Positions 25,607 through 35,611 of a DNA stretch of 64,000 bases are shown piece by piece. The notes beneath the pieces are model-generated. The model had not been told where the DNA came from. It did no database searches and saw nothing but the letters and a program-made list of their open reading frames with translations. The stretch is from Arenimonas terrae (lineage in GTDB: Bacteria; Pseudomonadota; Gammaproteobacteria; Xanthomonadales; Xanthomonadaceae): NCBI RefSeq assembly GCF_006265115.1, contig NZ_SMDR01000001.1:1612001-1676000 (forward strand), given 5' to 3'. Within the stretch, counting starts at the first letter, position 1. Each line of letters starts with the position of its first letter. A program made the translations under genes and the position numbers.

Positions 25607-26802
25607 GCCTGGCCCTGCTGTTCCCGCTCGGCCTGGCGGCGCTGGCGGCGCTGGCGCTGCCGCTGTTGATCCACCTGGTGCGCCGCGAGGAGCAGCGACC
25701 CACCGATTTCGCCGCGCTGCGCTGGCTGTCGGCGCGGCTCAAGCCGCGCGCCAGGATCCGCTTCGAAGACCTGGTGCTGCTTGCGCTGCGCCTGGCCCTG
25801 GTCGCGACGCTGGCGCTGCTGCTGGCGCGGCCGGTGCTGTTCGGCGGCGCCGGCGATGCGCCCTGGCTGCTGGTGCTGCCCGGCGCGGATCCCACCGCCG
25901 CGCCGCCGCTGCCCGAAGGCGCGCAGCGCCGCTGGCTCGCGCCCGGTTTCCCGTCGCTCGATGCGCCGCGTCCGACGGAACCGGTCGCGGTCTCGAGCCT
26001 GCTGCGCCAGCTCGATGCCGAACTGCCGGCATTGACGCCCGTCACCGTGCTGGTGCCGGCCGTGTTCGACGGCGCCGACGGCGAGCGGCCGCGGCTGGCG
26101 CGCCGGCTCGACTGGCGGATCGTCGCCGGCGAGACCCCGACCGATACCGTCCCGCCATCGCCGGCACCGCGACTGGCGGTGCGCCACGCCCCCGAACGCG
26201 AACCCGCCCTGCGCTACCTGCGCGCGGCAGCGGCGGCCTGGACCGCTCTGCACGCCGCTTCGGACGCGGCGCCGGATGCCGCTTCGGCGGATGCACCCTC
26301 GGCGGCACCGCTGGACGTCGCGGGTGCCGATGCCGCACTGCCCGCGACCGACCGCCCCCTGGTCTGGCTGGTGCCGGGCGAACTGCCGGCCGCACTGCGC
26401 GACTGGCTGCGCAGCGGCGGCCATGCGCTGATCGAACCGGCCAGCAACTGGCCGCTGCCCGCGCCGGGCGTACCGGCCTGGCGCGCTGACGACGGCACCG
26501 TGCTCGCGCGCAGCGCCGCGTTCGGACGCGGCCGCCTCAGCCAGCTGCAGCATCCGCTGGCGCCGGACGTCCTTCCGGCCCTGCTCGACGCCGGCTTCCC
26601 GCGCCACCTGCACGACCTGCTGCACGCCCCCGCCCCGGCGCCGACCCGCGCCGATGCCGCCGCGCACGTACCGCTCGCGGGCGGCCCGGGCTTTCCGGAA
26701 ACACCGCGGCCGCTCGACACGCCGCTGCTGTGGGCGGCGGTGGCGCTGTTCGCGCTCGAACGGCTGTGGGCGACACGCCGTCGCCCGGAGGCCCAGGCAT
26801 GA
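25603..26802 (+). CDS. BatA-type N-terminal-domain membrane protein (399 aa)
   Basis: It has an N-terminal aerotolerance (BatA) domain: the first helix LLFPLGLAALAALALPLLIHLVRR, then TDFAALRWLSARLKPRARIR and a second helix LVLLALRLALVATLALLLARPVLF. A periplasmic domain rich in Ala/Pro and a final C-terminal helix (LWAAVALFALERLWATRR) follow. There is no VWA domain, so it differs from true BatA. The overlap with both neighbours by ATGA shows tight translational coupling in the MoxR operon. Confidence 0.85.
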   Translation: MSLALLFPLGLAALAALALPLLIHLVRREEQRPTDFAALRWLSARLKPRARIRFEDLVLLALRLALVATLALLLARPVLFGGAGDAPWLLVLPGADPTAAPPLPEGAQRRWLAPGFPSLDAPRPTEPVAVSSLLRQLDAELPALTPVTVLVPAVFDGADGERPRLARRLDWRIVAGETPTDTVPPSPAPRLAVRHAPEREPALRYLRAAAAAWTALHAASDAAPDAASADAPSAAPLDVAGADAALPATDRPLVWLVPGELPAALRDWLRSGGHALIEPASNWPLPAPGVPAWRADDGTVLARSAAFGRGRLSQLQHPLAPDVLPALLDAGFPRHLHDLLHAPAPAPTRADAAAHVPLAGGPGFPETPRPLDTPLLWAAVALFALERLWATRRRPEAQA

Positions 26803-28925
26803 GCGCTGAACGGCGCCTGCAGCAGGCGGCTGCCGCGGCGCGACACCGGCGGGCCGCGATCCGTATCGCTACCGGACTGGCGCCGGCGGCCGTGGCCATC
26901 GCCGGCGCCTGGCGGCTGTCCGGCGGAAGCGCCGCGGTGGCGGTGGCGATCGCCGCCGCCGGCCTCCTGTCGCTGCTGGCGTGGCGCGCCGCGCAGGACC
27001 TGGACGCCCGCTGGCTGGCGCGCCGGCTTGACCGGCGCGCCGACATGGAGGACAGCGCCGACCTGCTGTTCGCGGCAACGCCACTGTCCGGCCTGCAGGC
27101 GCTGCAGCGCGAACGCCTGCGCGGACGCCTTGCCACCGGAGCCGCACCCGAACTGCGCGAGCCCTGGCCTGCGCGCCGGTTGGCGATGCTTTTCCTGGCC
27201 GCACTGCCGCTGGTCCTGGTGCTGCTGTTCTGGCCGGCCCGCACCGCGCCGCCGGTCGAACGTGGGCCGGCCACTGCCGAAGCGCCCGGCACCCCCGCGA
27301 CCGACATCGCCCTGGTCTCCGCAAGCCTGGACATCGCACCGCCCGCCTACACCGGCCTGCCGGCGCGCGGCGGCGGCGAGCTCGGGGCCAAGGCGCCGGA
27401 AGGTTCGCGCCTGGCCTGGCGGCTGCGCTTCTCGCCGCAGCCGCCGGCGGTGGCGCTGGTGCTGCACGACGGCCGGCGCATCGAACTGCAGCGCGAGGGC
27501 GAGGACTGGACCGGCGGGCACGTGCTGGCGCGCTCCACGCTCTACCGCATCGTGCCCGATGGCGCGCTGCCGCTGCGCGACGGCCGCCTGCACCGGCTCG
27601 ATGCGATCGCCGACGAGCCGCCGCAGCTGCGCGTGCTCGCACCGGAACGCAACCTGACGCTGCGCGCCGAAGGCCAGCGCGACTGGGCGCTGTCCTTCGA
27701 GGCCAGCGACGACCACGGCCTGGGCAACGCGCGGCTGGTGATCACGCTGGCCCAGGGCAGCGGCGAACAGGTGACGGTGAGCGAACGCCGCCTCGCGCTC
27801 GCCGGCGAAGGCGACGCCAAGCAGCGCCGCTACGCGCGCCGGCTCGACCTGGCCGCGCTCGGCCTGGCCCAGGGCGACGACCTGATCGTGCGCCTGGAAG
27901 TGGACGACAATCGCCGCCCGCAGGCGCAGACCCGCCGCAGCGCCAGCTACATCCTGCGCTGGCCGCTGCCGCCGGCCACCGAGGCCACCGGCATGGAAGG
28001 CCTGGTCAAACGCGCCTTGCCGGCCTATTTCCGCAGTCAGCGTCAGATCATCCTCGATGCCGAGGCCCTGATCTCCGAACGCCCGCGCCTGGCGGCGGAC
28101 GACTTCCTGGCGCGCTCCGACGGCCTGGGTGTGGACCAGCGCATCCTGCGCATGCGCTACGGCCAGTTCCTCGGCGAGGAAAACGTCGGCGGCGAAGACG
28201 CGCCCGCGGGAGAAGCCGGCCAGCCCGAAGACGAACACCACGCCGGCGACGGCCACGACCACGGCGCCGAACCGCCGGCCGATTTCGGCGGCCCGGTCAA
28301 CGTGCTCGAGGACTACGGCCACACCCACGACGACGCGGAAGCCGCCACCCTGCTGGACCCGGAAACGCGCGCGATCCTGAAGAAGGCGCTGGACGCGATG
28401 TGGTCCTCGGAGGGCGAGCTGCGCCAAGGCCAGCCCGGACGCGCACTGCCGCATGCCTACCGCGCGCTCGGCTACATCAAGCAGGTGCAGCAGGCCACGC
28501 GCATCTACCTGGCGCGTGTCGGCCTGGAGCTGCCGCCGATCGACGAAACACGGCGCATGGGCGGCGATCGCACCGGCTTGGGCGACCGCCGCGACGGCCT
28601 GGTCGCCGCCGTCGCACCGGACAGCCCGGCGCTGGCGCTGTGGCAGGCACTGGCGCCGGAAGCCGATGCCGAAACCGGCGCGGCGCTGGATGCCTTCGCG
28701 GCCTGGCTGCGCGAGAACGAAATGCGCCTCGCCGATCCGCTCGACCTGGTCGCCGCGCTGGAAGCCGTGCGCGCCGATCCGGCCTGCAGCGACTGCCGCG
28801 CGCGCCTGCGCGAGCGCCTGTGGCCGCTGCTGCCGCGGCCCGCGGCGGCGGTGCTGCCGCGCGCCGTGCCGGACCGCGCCGGACAGGCCTATCTCGAAGC
28901 GCTGGCGCCGGAGTCGAAACCATGA
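26799..28925 (+). CDS. DUF4175 membrane protein of the MoxR operon (708 aa)
   Basis: A large membrane-anchored protein. Two hydrophobic regions lie near the N-terminus (about 25-65 and 130-150: LAMLFLAALPLVLVLLFWPA). The long extracytoplasmic region has Ig-like strands (ASLDIAPPAYTGLPARGG), a His/Asp-rich segment (EDEHHAGDGHDHGAEPP) that could bind metal, and a C-terminal helical part. The start is set by overlap with the preceding stop (ATGA); it also overlaps the next gene. Function unknown beyond membership of this operon type. Confidence 0.82.
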   Translation: MSAERRLQQAAAAARHRRAAIRIATGLAPAAVAIAGAWRLSGGSAAVAVAIAAAGLLSLLAWRAAQDLDARWLARRLDRRADMEDSADLLFAATPLSGLQALQRERLRGRLATGAAPELREPWPARRLAMLFLAALPLVLVLLFWPARTAPPVERGPATAEAPGTPATDIALVSASLDIAPPAYTGLPARGGGELGAKAPEGSRLAWRLRFSPQPPAVALVLHDGRRIELQREGEDWTGGHVLARSTLYRIVPDGALPLRDGRLHRLDAIADEPPQLRVLAPERNLTLRAEGQRDWALSFEASDDHGLGNARLVITLAQGSGEQVTVSERRLALAGEGDAKQRRYARRLDLAALGLAQGDDLIVRLEVDDNRRPQAQTRRSASYILRWPLPPATEATGMEGLVKRALPAYFRSQRQIILDAEALISERPRLAADDFLARSDGLGVDQRILRMRYGQFLGEENVGGEDAPAGEAGQPEDEHHAGDGHDHGAEPPADFGGPVNVLEDYGHTHDDAEAATLLDPETRAILKKALDAMWSSEGELRQGQPGRALPHAYRALGYIKQVQQATRIYLARVGLELPPIDETRRMGGDRTGLGDRRDGLVAAVAPDSPALALWQALAPEADAETGAALDAFAAWLRENEMRLADPLDLVAALEAVRADPACSDCRARLRERLWPLLPRPAAAVLPRAVPDRAGQAYLEALAPESKP

Positions 28926-30715
28926 GCGCCGCCTTCGCCCTCGCCGCTGTCCTGGCCGCGATCGTCGCCGCCGCCGCGCTGCGCATCCTGTCCGCCGCGC
29001 GTCGCACGCCCGGCGCCGGGCCGCACGCCGCCGCGCGACTGCTGGCGATGCTCGCCGCCGCCGCGCTGCTGTACTTCTTCCTGCTGCCGCCGGCCAGCAC
29101 GCCGCGGCCGCGCGCGCTCACCCTGCTGACTGCCGGCAGCAGCGCCGCAGACGCGGCGCCGGCCGGCGACGGGATCGTGCTGGCGCTGCCGGAAGCCCCG
29201 GCCCTGCCCGGCGTGGCGCGCGTGCCCGACCTGGGCACCGCACTGCGCCGGTATCCGGGCGCGTCGCCGCTGCGCGTGCGCGGCGAGGGCCTGGCCGCGC
29301 GCGACCGCGATGCCGCGACCGGCCTGGCGCTGGAATTCTCGCCGCCACCGCTGCCGGCCGGCCTGGTCGAACTGGCCGCGCCGGTGCAGGTCGGCAGCGG
29401 CCGGCAGTTCGCGGTCGCCGGCCGCGTCGAAGGGTTGGCGGGCGGCCAGGTCGAGCTGCTGGATCCGGCCGGCGCGCGCGTGGACGGCGCGACGCTCGAC
29501 GACACCGGCCGTTTCCGGCTCACCGCCGTCGCCGGCCCGGCCGGACGCGTGGACTACCGCCTGCGCACGAAGGCCCGCGACGAGCAGGTGCAGGAAGAGA
29601 TCGCGCTGCCCCTGGACGTGCGCGCCGGCGCGCCGCTGCGCGTGTGGCTGCTGGCCGGCGGTCCCGGCCCCGAACTGAAATACCTGCGCCGCTGGGCCCG
29701 CGACGCCGGCCTGTCCCTGCACACGCAGATCGCCGTCGGCGGCGGCGTCGACCTGGGCGATCCACCGCGGGCCATGACGCCCGCGACGCTGCGCGAGGTC
29801 GACCTGGTCGTGATCGACGACCGCGCCTGGCGCGACCTGGGCGAACGGGGCCGCGGTGCACTGCGCGACGCGGTGCGCGAAGGCCTGGGCGTGTTGCTGC
29901 GGCTCACCGCCGATCCCGGCACCGGCGAACGCCGCCTGCTGCAGGAATGGGGCTTCCAGGTCGAAACCGCCGAGCTCGCGCGCAGCCTGCGCCTTCCGGG
30001 CAGCGAAGCGGCGGACGCGGTCGCCGCGAGCACGGATGCCGACGACGCCGAGGCCCGCGCCACCGACACCCCGCCCCTGCTCAGCCGCCGGCCGCTGCAG
30101 CTGCGCGCCGCCGACGGCGTGGTGCTGCAGCGCGCGCCCGATGGCGAACCGTTCGCGCTTTGGCGCGCCGAGGGCCGCGGCCGCATCGCGCTCTGGACCC
30201 TGTCCGACAGCTTCCGCCTGGTACTTGCCGGCCGTCGCGCGGCGCACGGCAGCCTGTGGGCGCAGACCTTCGCCACGCTGGCACGTCCGGCCGGACTGGC
30301 AGCAGGCGCCGTGCCGGAAAACGCGCGGGTGGGTGAACGCACGATGCTTTGCGCCGCCACCGCGGAGACCGCGGTGCTGGCGCCGGACGGCACCGGCGTC
30401 GCGCTGGCGGTGGACCCGGCCAGCGGCACCCGCACCTGCGCCGCCTACTGGCCGGCGCAGGCCGGCTGGCACGAACGCGTGGATGGAGATATCCGCAGCG
30501 CCTTCCCGGTGCGCGCCGCGGAAGCCGCCGCCGGCCTGGCCGCCGCCGAACGCCGCGAGGCCACGGCAGCCCTCGCCGGCGCCGGGGCGGCGCATGCGGC
30601 GGCGATACCGGCCGCGATGCCCGGCCCGCGCTGGCCCTGGGGCCTGGGCTGGCTGCTGGCCAGCGCCCTGCTGTGGTGGCTGGAGCGCCCGCGCGCCGCG
30701 ACCGCGCGGGCCTGA
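28922..30715 (+). CDS. Membrane protein with glutamine-amidotransferase-like domain, last gene of the MoxR operon (597 aa)
   Basis: Two N-terminal transmembrane helices (about 3-22 and 37-57) and one C-terminal helix (LGWLLASALLWWLERP) flank an extracytoplasmic region. The middle segment LRVWLLAGGPGPELKYLRRW and REVDLVVIDDRAWRDLGE look like a class I glutamine amidotransferase-type fold lacking a Cys nucleophile, as in other BatA-cluster proteins. It overlaps the DUF4175 gene by ATGA. No terminator is visible after it; the next gene is convergent, 12 bases away. Confidence 0.78.
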   Translation: MSAAFALAAVLAAIVAAAALRILSAARRTPGAGPHAAARLLAMLAAAALLYFFLLPPASTPRPRALTLLTAGSSAADAAPAGDGIVLALPEAPALPGVARVPDLGTALRRYPGASPLRVRGEGLAARDRDAATGLALEFSPPPLPAGLVELAAPVQVGSGRQFAVAGRVEGLAGGQVELLDPAGARVDGATLDDTGRFRLTAVAGPAGRVDYRLRTKARDEQVQEEIALPLDVRAGAPLRVWLLAGGPGPELKYLRRWARDAGLSLHTQIAVGGGVDLGDPPRAMTPATLREVDLVVIDDRAWRDLGERGRGALRDAVREGLGVLLRLTADPGTGERRLLQEWGFQVETAELARSLRLPGSEAADAVAASTDADDAEARATDTPPLLSRRPLQLRAADGVVLQRAPDGEPFALWRAEGRGRIALWTLSDSFRLVLAGRRAAHGSLWAQTFATLARPAGLAAGAVPENARVGERTMLCAATAETAVLAPDGTGVALAVDPASGTRTCAAYWPAQAGWHERVDGDIRSAFPVRAAEAAAGLAAAERREATAALAGAGAAHAAAIPAAMPGPRWPWGLGWLLASALLWWLERPRAATARA

Positions 30716-30727
30716 GCCGGCACCGCG

Positions 30728-32362
30728 TCACCAGCCGATGCGCATGCCGGCCATGACGTGGTGGAAGTCCTTGCCGTCGTGGCGCTCGGCCTGGGCGGAG
30801 ACGTAGATCGCCGCCTCGCGGCTGATGCCCCATACCGCCTCGAGCGCCAGCGCGACGTGGCTGTCCTCGTCCGTCGCGCCGGTGATGCGCAGCGGATCGC
30901 CGGGCGCGCCGACCAGGGTCACCGGCAGCGCGCGCGCATCGCCGGACAGTTCGTGCGTATAGGTCAGACGGCCGCCGAGCTGCAGGTAGGCTTCACCGCC
31001 GAAACGCCATTCGTGGCCTGCATCCAGTCCGGCCCAGGCATTGCTGCGGCGCACGCCGTGGCCGTCGGCCGCCAGGGCCACGCCGCCCTGCTCGGCGAAA
31101 CCGCCGGTGCGCACCCGCTGCCAGTCCGCGCCCAGCAGGGGCGCGACGTGGAAGCGGCCGAAGCGGAAACGGTAGCCGGCTTCCGCCGCCAGCTGCTGCA
31201 CGTCCAGGCTGTAGTCCGCCGTGGATACGCCGCCCAGTGCCAGGTTGCCGTGCACGGCGTCCACCCGTCCGCGCCCCTGCATCGCCGCCGACGACACGAA
31301 CCAGGCCTCGCCTTCCCAGGCCGCCGTCAGCCCGTACTGGGTCAGCTCGAAATCGGCGGCTTCGACGGCGCCGACGGCATCAATATCCGACTCGGTGCGA
31401 TCGAGCGCCAGGCCCAGGGCAAATCCTTCCGCCGGGGCGAACACCACGCCGCCCGACAGGCCCGAGCGGCTGCGCCGGCTGCCGGCGACGGCGCCGCGCA
31501 CGGGCGTTTCGCTCTCGCCGCCATGGCCGCCGAACCAGAACCGCACCGGCGACCCGCCGCCCCCGGCACGCGCGGCCTGCGCGGCGCGGATGCCGCCGCG
31601 CGGCCCGCCTTCGCCCAGCAGGCGCGACCGGAAGCCGGTGCCGGCCTCGAACGCGCCCGACTGCACGGCGGTGTGCACCGCGCCGATGAGGGTGACGGTG
31701 CCGGTGTACTGGTAGAAACCGTAGTTGAGGTAATCCTCGTTGGTGAAGCTGGTCTCCAGGGTCGTCACGACGGTCGTCGTATGGGTGTTGGTGTTCACCG
31801 TTCCCGCCGCGACTTCGAACTCCTCGGAGGTGTCGCAGTCGGCGAAGTAGCCGTCGAGGCCGCCGAAGTTGGTCTCGCCGGACACGCCGAAGGAATAGCA
31901 GTAGCCTCGGTTGCCGACGAAGGCGATGTTGTTGGGCGCGTCGCCGGAGGTCAGCTGGGTGGTGACGACGCTGCTGGTGACCGTGCTGTAGCTGGTCTCG
32001 GTGAAACTGTCGAGGAACTCCTCGTAGGCATCCACCAGCTGCGCATCGCCCCAGGTCAGCACGCCGGGCGCACCGCCGACGTTCACGCCGCGGGTGGCGA
32101 TGTGGCCGGCGAGGCCGTTCACCACGTCCGGATCCTCGAAGGCGCGGTTGAAGGTCAGGTCGAACACGACCGCCTGGCCGTCGATGATGCCGATGACGTT
32201 GGTCTGGTAGCTGTCGTTGCGCCGTCCGTCGTAGGCGTAGTCGTAGGTCTCCATGTAACCGAAGGATTCGGTCGTGGTCTGGACCTGGGCCTGGCCGACC
32301 GCCGGCGCGGCCAGGCAGGCCGCGCACAGCGCGAACAGGTAGTGCGGATGCCGGTTGCCCAT
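30728..32362 (-). CDS. Secreted protein with C-terminal autotransporter-like beta-barrel (544 aa)
   Basis: The signal peptide (about 1-25) is followed by a Thr/Ser/Tyr-rich passenger (about 26-245). A C-terminal region of about 270 residues then alternates amphipathic strands (FALGLALDRTESDID, QYGLTAAWEGEAWFVSSA, AEAGYRFRFGRFHVAPLLGA, AYLQLGGRLTYTHEL) and ends in MRIGW, a barrel-type C-terminal aromatic. This is the layout of type V autotransporters. The passenger has no recognised enzyme motif. The convergent neighbour is the MoxR operon. Confidence 0.82.
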   Translation of the reverse strand: MGNRHPHYLFALCAACLAAPAVGQAQVQTTTESFGYMETYDYAYDGRRNDSYQTNVIGIIDGQAVVFDLTFNRAFEDPDVVNGLAGHIATRGVNVGGAPGVLTWGDAQLVDAYEEFLDSFTETSYSTVTSSVVTTQLTSGDAPNNIAFVGNRGYCYSFGVSGETNFGGLDGYFADCDTSEEFEVAAGTVNTNTHTTTVVTTLETSFTNEDYLNYGFYQYTGTVTLIGAVHTAVQSGAFEAGTGFRSRLLGEGGPRGGIRAAQAARAGGGGSPVRFWFGGHGGESETPVRGAVAGSRRSRSGLSGGVVFAPAEGFALGLALDRTESDIDAVGAVEAADFELTQYGLTAAWEGEAWFVSSAAMQGRGRVDAVHGNLALGGVSTADYSLDVQQLAAEAGYRFRFGRFHVAPLLGADWQRVRTGGFAEQGGVALAADGHGVRRSNAWAGLDAGHEWRFGGEAYLQLGGRLTYTHELSGDARALPVTLVGAPGDPLRITGATDEDSHVALALEAVWGISREAAIYVSAQAERHDGKDFHHVMAGMRIGW

Positions 32363-32411
32363 GGATCAACTCCCCTTGATGGTTCCCTCAGCAACGGCGG
32401 CCGGCCCCGTC

Positions 32412-34034
32412 TCAGGCCAGGCCGGGCTCCCCTGCCGCCAGCTCGGCCGCCAGTTCGGGCGACACGCCCGGGATGCGGCTCCAGTCGATGCGGTCGATCT
32501 GCGTCGCCGGCAGGAACCGGCGCGCGTAGTCCAGGTACACGCGTTCGCGCAGGAACACGTCGAACAGGTCCGGGTCGACGTGGTGGTCGAGCTTCATGCG
32601 GCCCAGGATGGTCAGCGATTCGCTCAGGGTCTTGCCCGGCTTGTAGGGCCGGTCGCTGGCGGTCAGCGCCTCGAAGATGTCGGCGATGCCCATCACCCGC
32701 GCCTGCACGCTCATCTGCTCGCGGGTCAGGCCGCGCGGGTAACCCTTGCCGTCCATGCGCTCGTGGTGGCCGCCGGCGTATTCGGGCACGTTCACCAGGT
32801 GCGCCGGCCAGGGCAGCGCCTCGAGCAGGCGGATGGTCATGGTGATGTGGTGGTTGATGATCTCGCGCTCGGCGTTGTTGAGCGTGCCGCGGCGGATCGT
32901 CAGGTTCTCGACCTCGTCGGCGCTCAGGAAGGGCTGGTCGCTGCCGTCGGAGCCGCGCCAGCGATAGGCGGCGATGCGGCGGATCTGCTCGACCTTGCCA
33001 TCGTCCATGAACTCGCCGCCGGTATTGGCGGCGCGCACGGCGGCGCGGTCGGCCTCGAGCTGGGCCAGGCGGGCGGCGTAGGCGCCGGCATCGAGTTCGC
33101 CGCGCAGGTGGGCGATCTCTGCGTCGCGCCTGAGCACCTCGAAGCGCGTGTCCACCAGCTCGATGCGGTCGAACAGGGTCTGCAGCTTGGTGGCCTTGTC
33201 CACCACGTGCACCGGCGTGGTGATCTTGCCGCAGTCGTGCAGCAGGCCGGCGATCTTGAGTTCGTAGCGGTCGGCATCGTCCATCGTGAACTCGGCCAGC
33301 GGCCCGGTCGTGGTGCGCGCGACCGCATCGGCCAGCAGGTTGGTCAGGGCCGGCACGCGTTCGCAGTGGCCGCCGGTATAGGGCGACTTTTCGTCGATGG
33401 CGGTGTTGATCAGCTTGATCAGGGCCTCGAACAGGTTCTCCAGCTGCTCGACCAGGCGGCGGTTGTTGAGCGCGATCGCCGCCTGCGAAGCCAGCGATTC
33501 CACCAGGTGCTGGTCGGCGTCGGTGAAGGCGCGGGTGGCGCCGTCGGGGCCCTTGGCGTTGATCAGCTGCAATACGCCGATGACGCGGCCCTCGTGGTCC
33601 TTCATCGGCACGGTGAGGAAGGACTGCGAGCGGTAGCCGGTGCGGGCATCGAAGGCGCGGGTGCCGCTGAAGTCGAAACCTTCGGCCGCATAGGCGTCGG
33701 CGATGTTGACGGTGCGTCCGGTCAGCGCCGCATGCGCCACCACCATGCCGTGGTTGCCCTGGCCATCGGCGCAGTAAAGCGGCAGCGGCGGGAAGGCGAT
33801 CGGCTGGCCCTGGCGGCCGCCCATCACGAAACCCAGCGTGTGGTTGCGCAGCACCTCGAACACCAGCTTGTCGCCGTCCACGCGGTAGAGCGTGCCGCCG
33901 TCGGCGTCGGCGAACTCGCGCGCGGCCTCGAGGATGCGTTCGAGCAGGGTAGGCAGGTCGCGTTCGCTCGACAGCGCGACGCCGATGGCGTTGAGGGTTT
34001 CGAGGCGGGCGAGGATGTCGTCTTCGCGGTACAT
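32412..34034 (-). CDS. GAF and HD-GYP domain cyclic-di-GMP phosphodiesterase (540 aa)
   Basis: It probably hydrolyses cyclic di-GMP. A GAF domain (about 15-195, VIGVLQLINAKGP) senses an unknown ligand. A HD-GYP domain follows with HCERVPALTNLLADAV, the HD pair in AGLLHDCGKITTP, HHITMTIRLLEALPWP and the signature GGHHERMDGKGYPRG. About 90 extra residues are inserted between the HD pair and the GYP part. The ATG at 34034 starts the predicted fold; the longer upstream frame is antisense to the serine hydrolase region. It is divergent from that gene. Confidence 0.92.
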   Translation of the reverse strand: MYREDDILARLETLNAIGVALSSERDLPTLLERILEAAREFADADGGTLYRVDGDKLVFEVLRNHTLGFVMGGRQGQPIAFPPLPLYCADGQGNHGMVVAHAALTGRTVNIADAYAAEGFDFSGTRAFDARTGYRSQSFLTVPMKDHEGRVIGVLQLINAKGPDGATRAFTDADQHLVESLASQAAIALNNRRLVEQLENLFEALIKLINTAIDEKSPYTGGHCERVPALTNLLADAVARTTTGPLAEFTMDDADRYELKIAGLLHDCGKITTPVHVVDKATKLQTLFDRIELVDTRFEVLRRDAEIAHLRGELDAGAYAARLAQLEADRAAVRAANTGGEFMDDGKVEQIRRIAAYRWRGSDGSDQPFLSADEVENLTIRRGTLNNAEREIINHHITMTIRLLEALPWPAHLVNVPEYAGGHHERMDGKGYPRGLTREQMSVQARVMGIADIFEALTASDRPYKPGKTLSESLTILGRMKLDHHVDPDLFDVFLRERVYLDYARRFLPATQIDRIDWSRIPGVSPELAAELAAGEPGLA

Positions 34035-34188
34035 GGCGATGGGCTGGCGGAGGTCCGCGCCCACACTGACGCCAAAGCCCGCGCCGCGCAATCGGGCGCC
34101 GGGCGGCCAGCCGCCGGCACGGTGCCGGGGCGTCGCTTTCGCGCTTGCCGACAGGTAGCGTGTGGACTTTCCCCGTCGGCCGCCGACC

Positions 34189-35598
34189 ATGCTGCGCATC
34201 CTGTTGCTTCCGCTGTGGCTGCTTGCCCTCGCCGCGCCCGTCCGGGCCACGGTGGTCCTGCCCGACACGCCCGCCGGCCGCGCCTTCGACGCCTGGCTGC
34301 AGGCGTTCAACGCCGCCGACCGGGCCCGTCTGGAAACCCTGCAGCAGGCATTTGCGACGCCCGAGCCGGTCGACGACACCCTCGGCTATCGCGAGTTCAC
34401 CGGAGGCTTCACCCTGCTCGCGGTCGAATCCAGCCAGCCGCACCGGCTGGTCGTGCGCGCGCAGGAACGCGACGGACAGATGGCGCCCGTTCGCCTGGTG
34501 GCCACCGTCGCCGGCGACCCTGACGGCCGACTGCTGGGGGTGGCTCCGGAAGGCCTCGACATCGGACGGCTGGACGAGGCCGCCGCCGTCGCCGGGCTGG
34601 CGCAGCGTGCCCGCGAGCTGGCCGAGGCCGACCGGTTTTCCGGCGCCTGGCTGGTCGCCCGCGACGGCCGGATCCTGGGCCAGGCGGCGCACGGCCTGGC
34701 CGACCGCCGTGCGAAGACGGCCAATACGCTCGACACGCGTTTCCGCTTCGGCTCCGCCGGCAAGATGTTCACCGCGGTGGCGGTGCTGCAGCTGGTGGAG
34801 GCCGGAACCCTCTCGCTCGACGGCACCGTGGACGACTACCTCCAGGGCTACCCGAACCGCGACGTGGCGCGGGTCACGCTGCGGCAGCTGCTGACCCACA
34901 CGGGCGGCACCGGCGGCATCGACATCTTCGGTCCGGAGTTCGCCGCCAACCGGCGCGCGCTGCGCACCCATGCCGACTATCTGGAGCACCACGGTGCGCG
35001 CGGCGTCGCGTTCGCGCCCGGCACGAAGGTGGACTACTCGAACTATGGCTACGTGCTGCTGGGCGCGATCCTGGAAAACGCCAGCGGCAAGGACTACTAC
35101 ACGCTGCTCGAGGAGAAGGTGTTCGCCCCCGCGGGCATGACCCGCACCGGCGCCGAACCGGAATCGGCCCGCGTCGAGGGCCGCGCGCTTGCCTACCGCC
35201 GCGAAGGCGATGCGTGGGTGGACGCCGCCGACACTCTGCCCTGGCGCGGCATGGCTGCCGGCGGCGGCTACACCACGGTGGGCGACCTGCTGAAGTTCGC
35301 GCAGGCGCTGGCGGACGGAAAGCTGCTGTCGCCGGAGATGTTCCGCCAGGCCACTACGCCGCAGATGGCCGAAAACTGGTATGGCTTCGGCTTCATCACC
35401 GTTGGCGAAGGGCCACTGCGGCGATTCGGCCACGGCGGCGATGCGGACGGCATGAACGCCGACTTCCGGGTGTTCCCGGAATCGGGCTGGGTGCTGGTGA
35501 GCCTGAGCCACTTCGATCCGCCGGCCGCGTACCGGCTGACCCGCTGGTTCGAACCGCGCATGCCGCTGGAGCGCGCGCCCGCGCCGACCGCCGACTGA
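34189..35598 (+). CDS. Serine hydrolase, beta-lactamase class C / DD-peptidase family (469 aa)
   Basis: A secreted serine hydrolase. It has a signal peptide (about 1-20), a family-specific N-terminal domain of about 130 residues, then the beta-lactamase-like domain with the SxxK motif FGSAGKMFTAV, the YxN motif VDYSNYGYV and a HGG-type third motif GHGGDADGMNADF in place of KTG. Such proteins are often peptidases or esterases, and lactam hydrolysis is not implied. The start was chosen at the signal peptide (34189) rather than the ATG 27 bases upstream. Confidence 0.88.
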   Translation: MLRILLLPLWLLALAAPVRATVVLPDTPAGRAFDAWLQAFNAADRARLETLQQAFATPEPVDDTLGYREFTGGFTLLAVESSQPHRLVVRAQERDGQMAPVRLVATVAGDPDGRLLGVAPEGLDIGRLDEAAAVAGLAQRARELAEADRFSGAWLVARDGRILGQAAHGLADRRAKTANTLDTRFRFGSAGKMFTAVAVLQLVEAGTLSLDGTVDDYLQGYPNRDVARVTLRQLLTHTGGTGGIDIFGPEFAANRRALRTHADYLEHHGARGVAFAPGTKVDYSNYGYVLLGAILENASGKDYYTLLEEKVFAPAGMTRTGAEPESARVEGRALAYRREGDAWVDAADTLPWRGMAAGGGYTTVGDLLKFAQALADGKLLSPEMFRQATTPQMAENWYGFGFITVGEGPLRRFGHGGDADGMNADFRVFPESGWVLVSLSHFDPPAAYRLTRWFEPRMPLERAPAPTAD

Positions 35599-35611
35599 GC
35601 GGGCCGGGGCC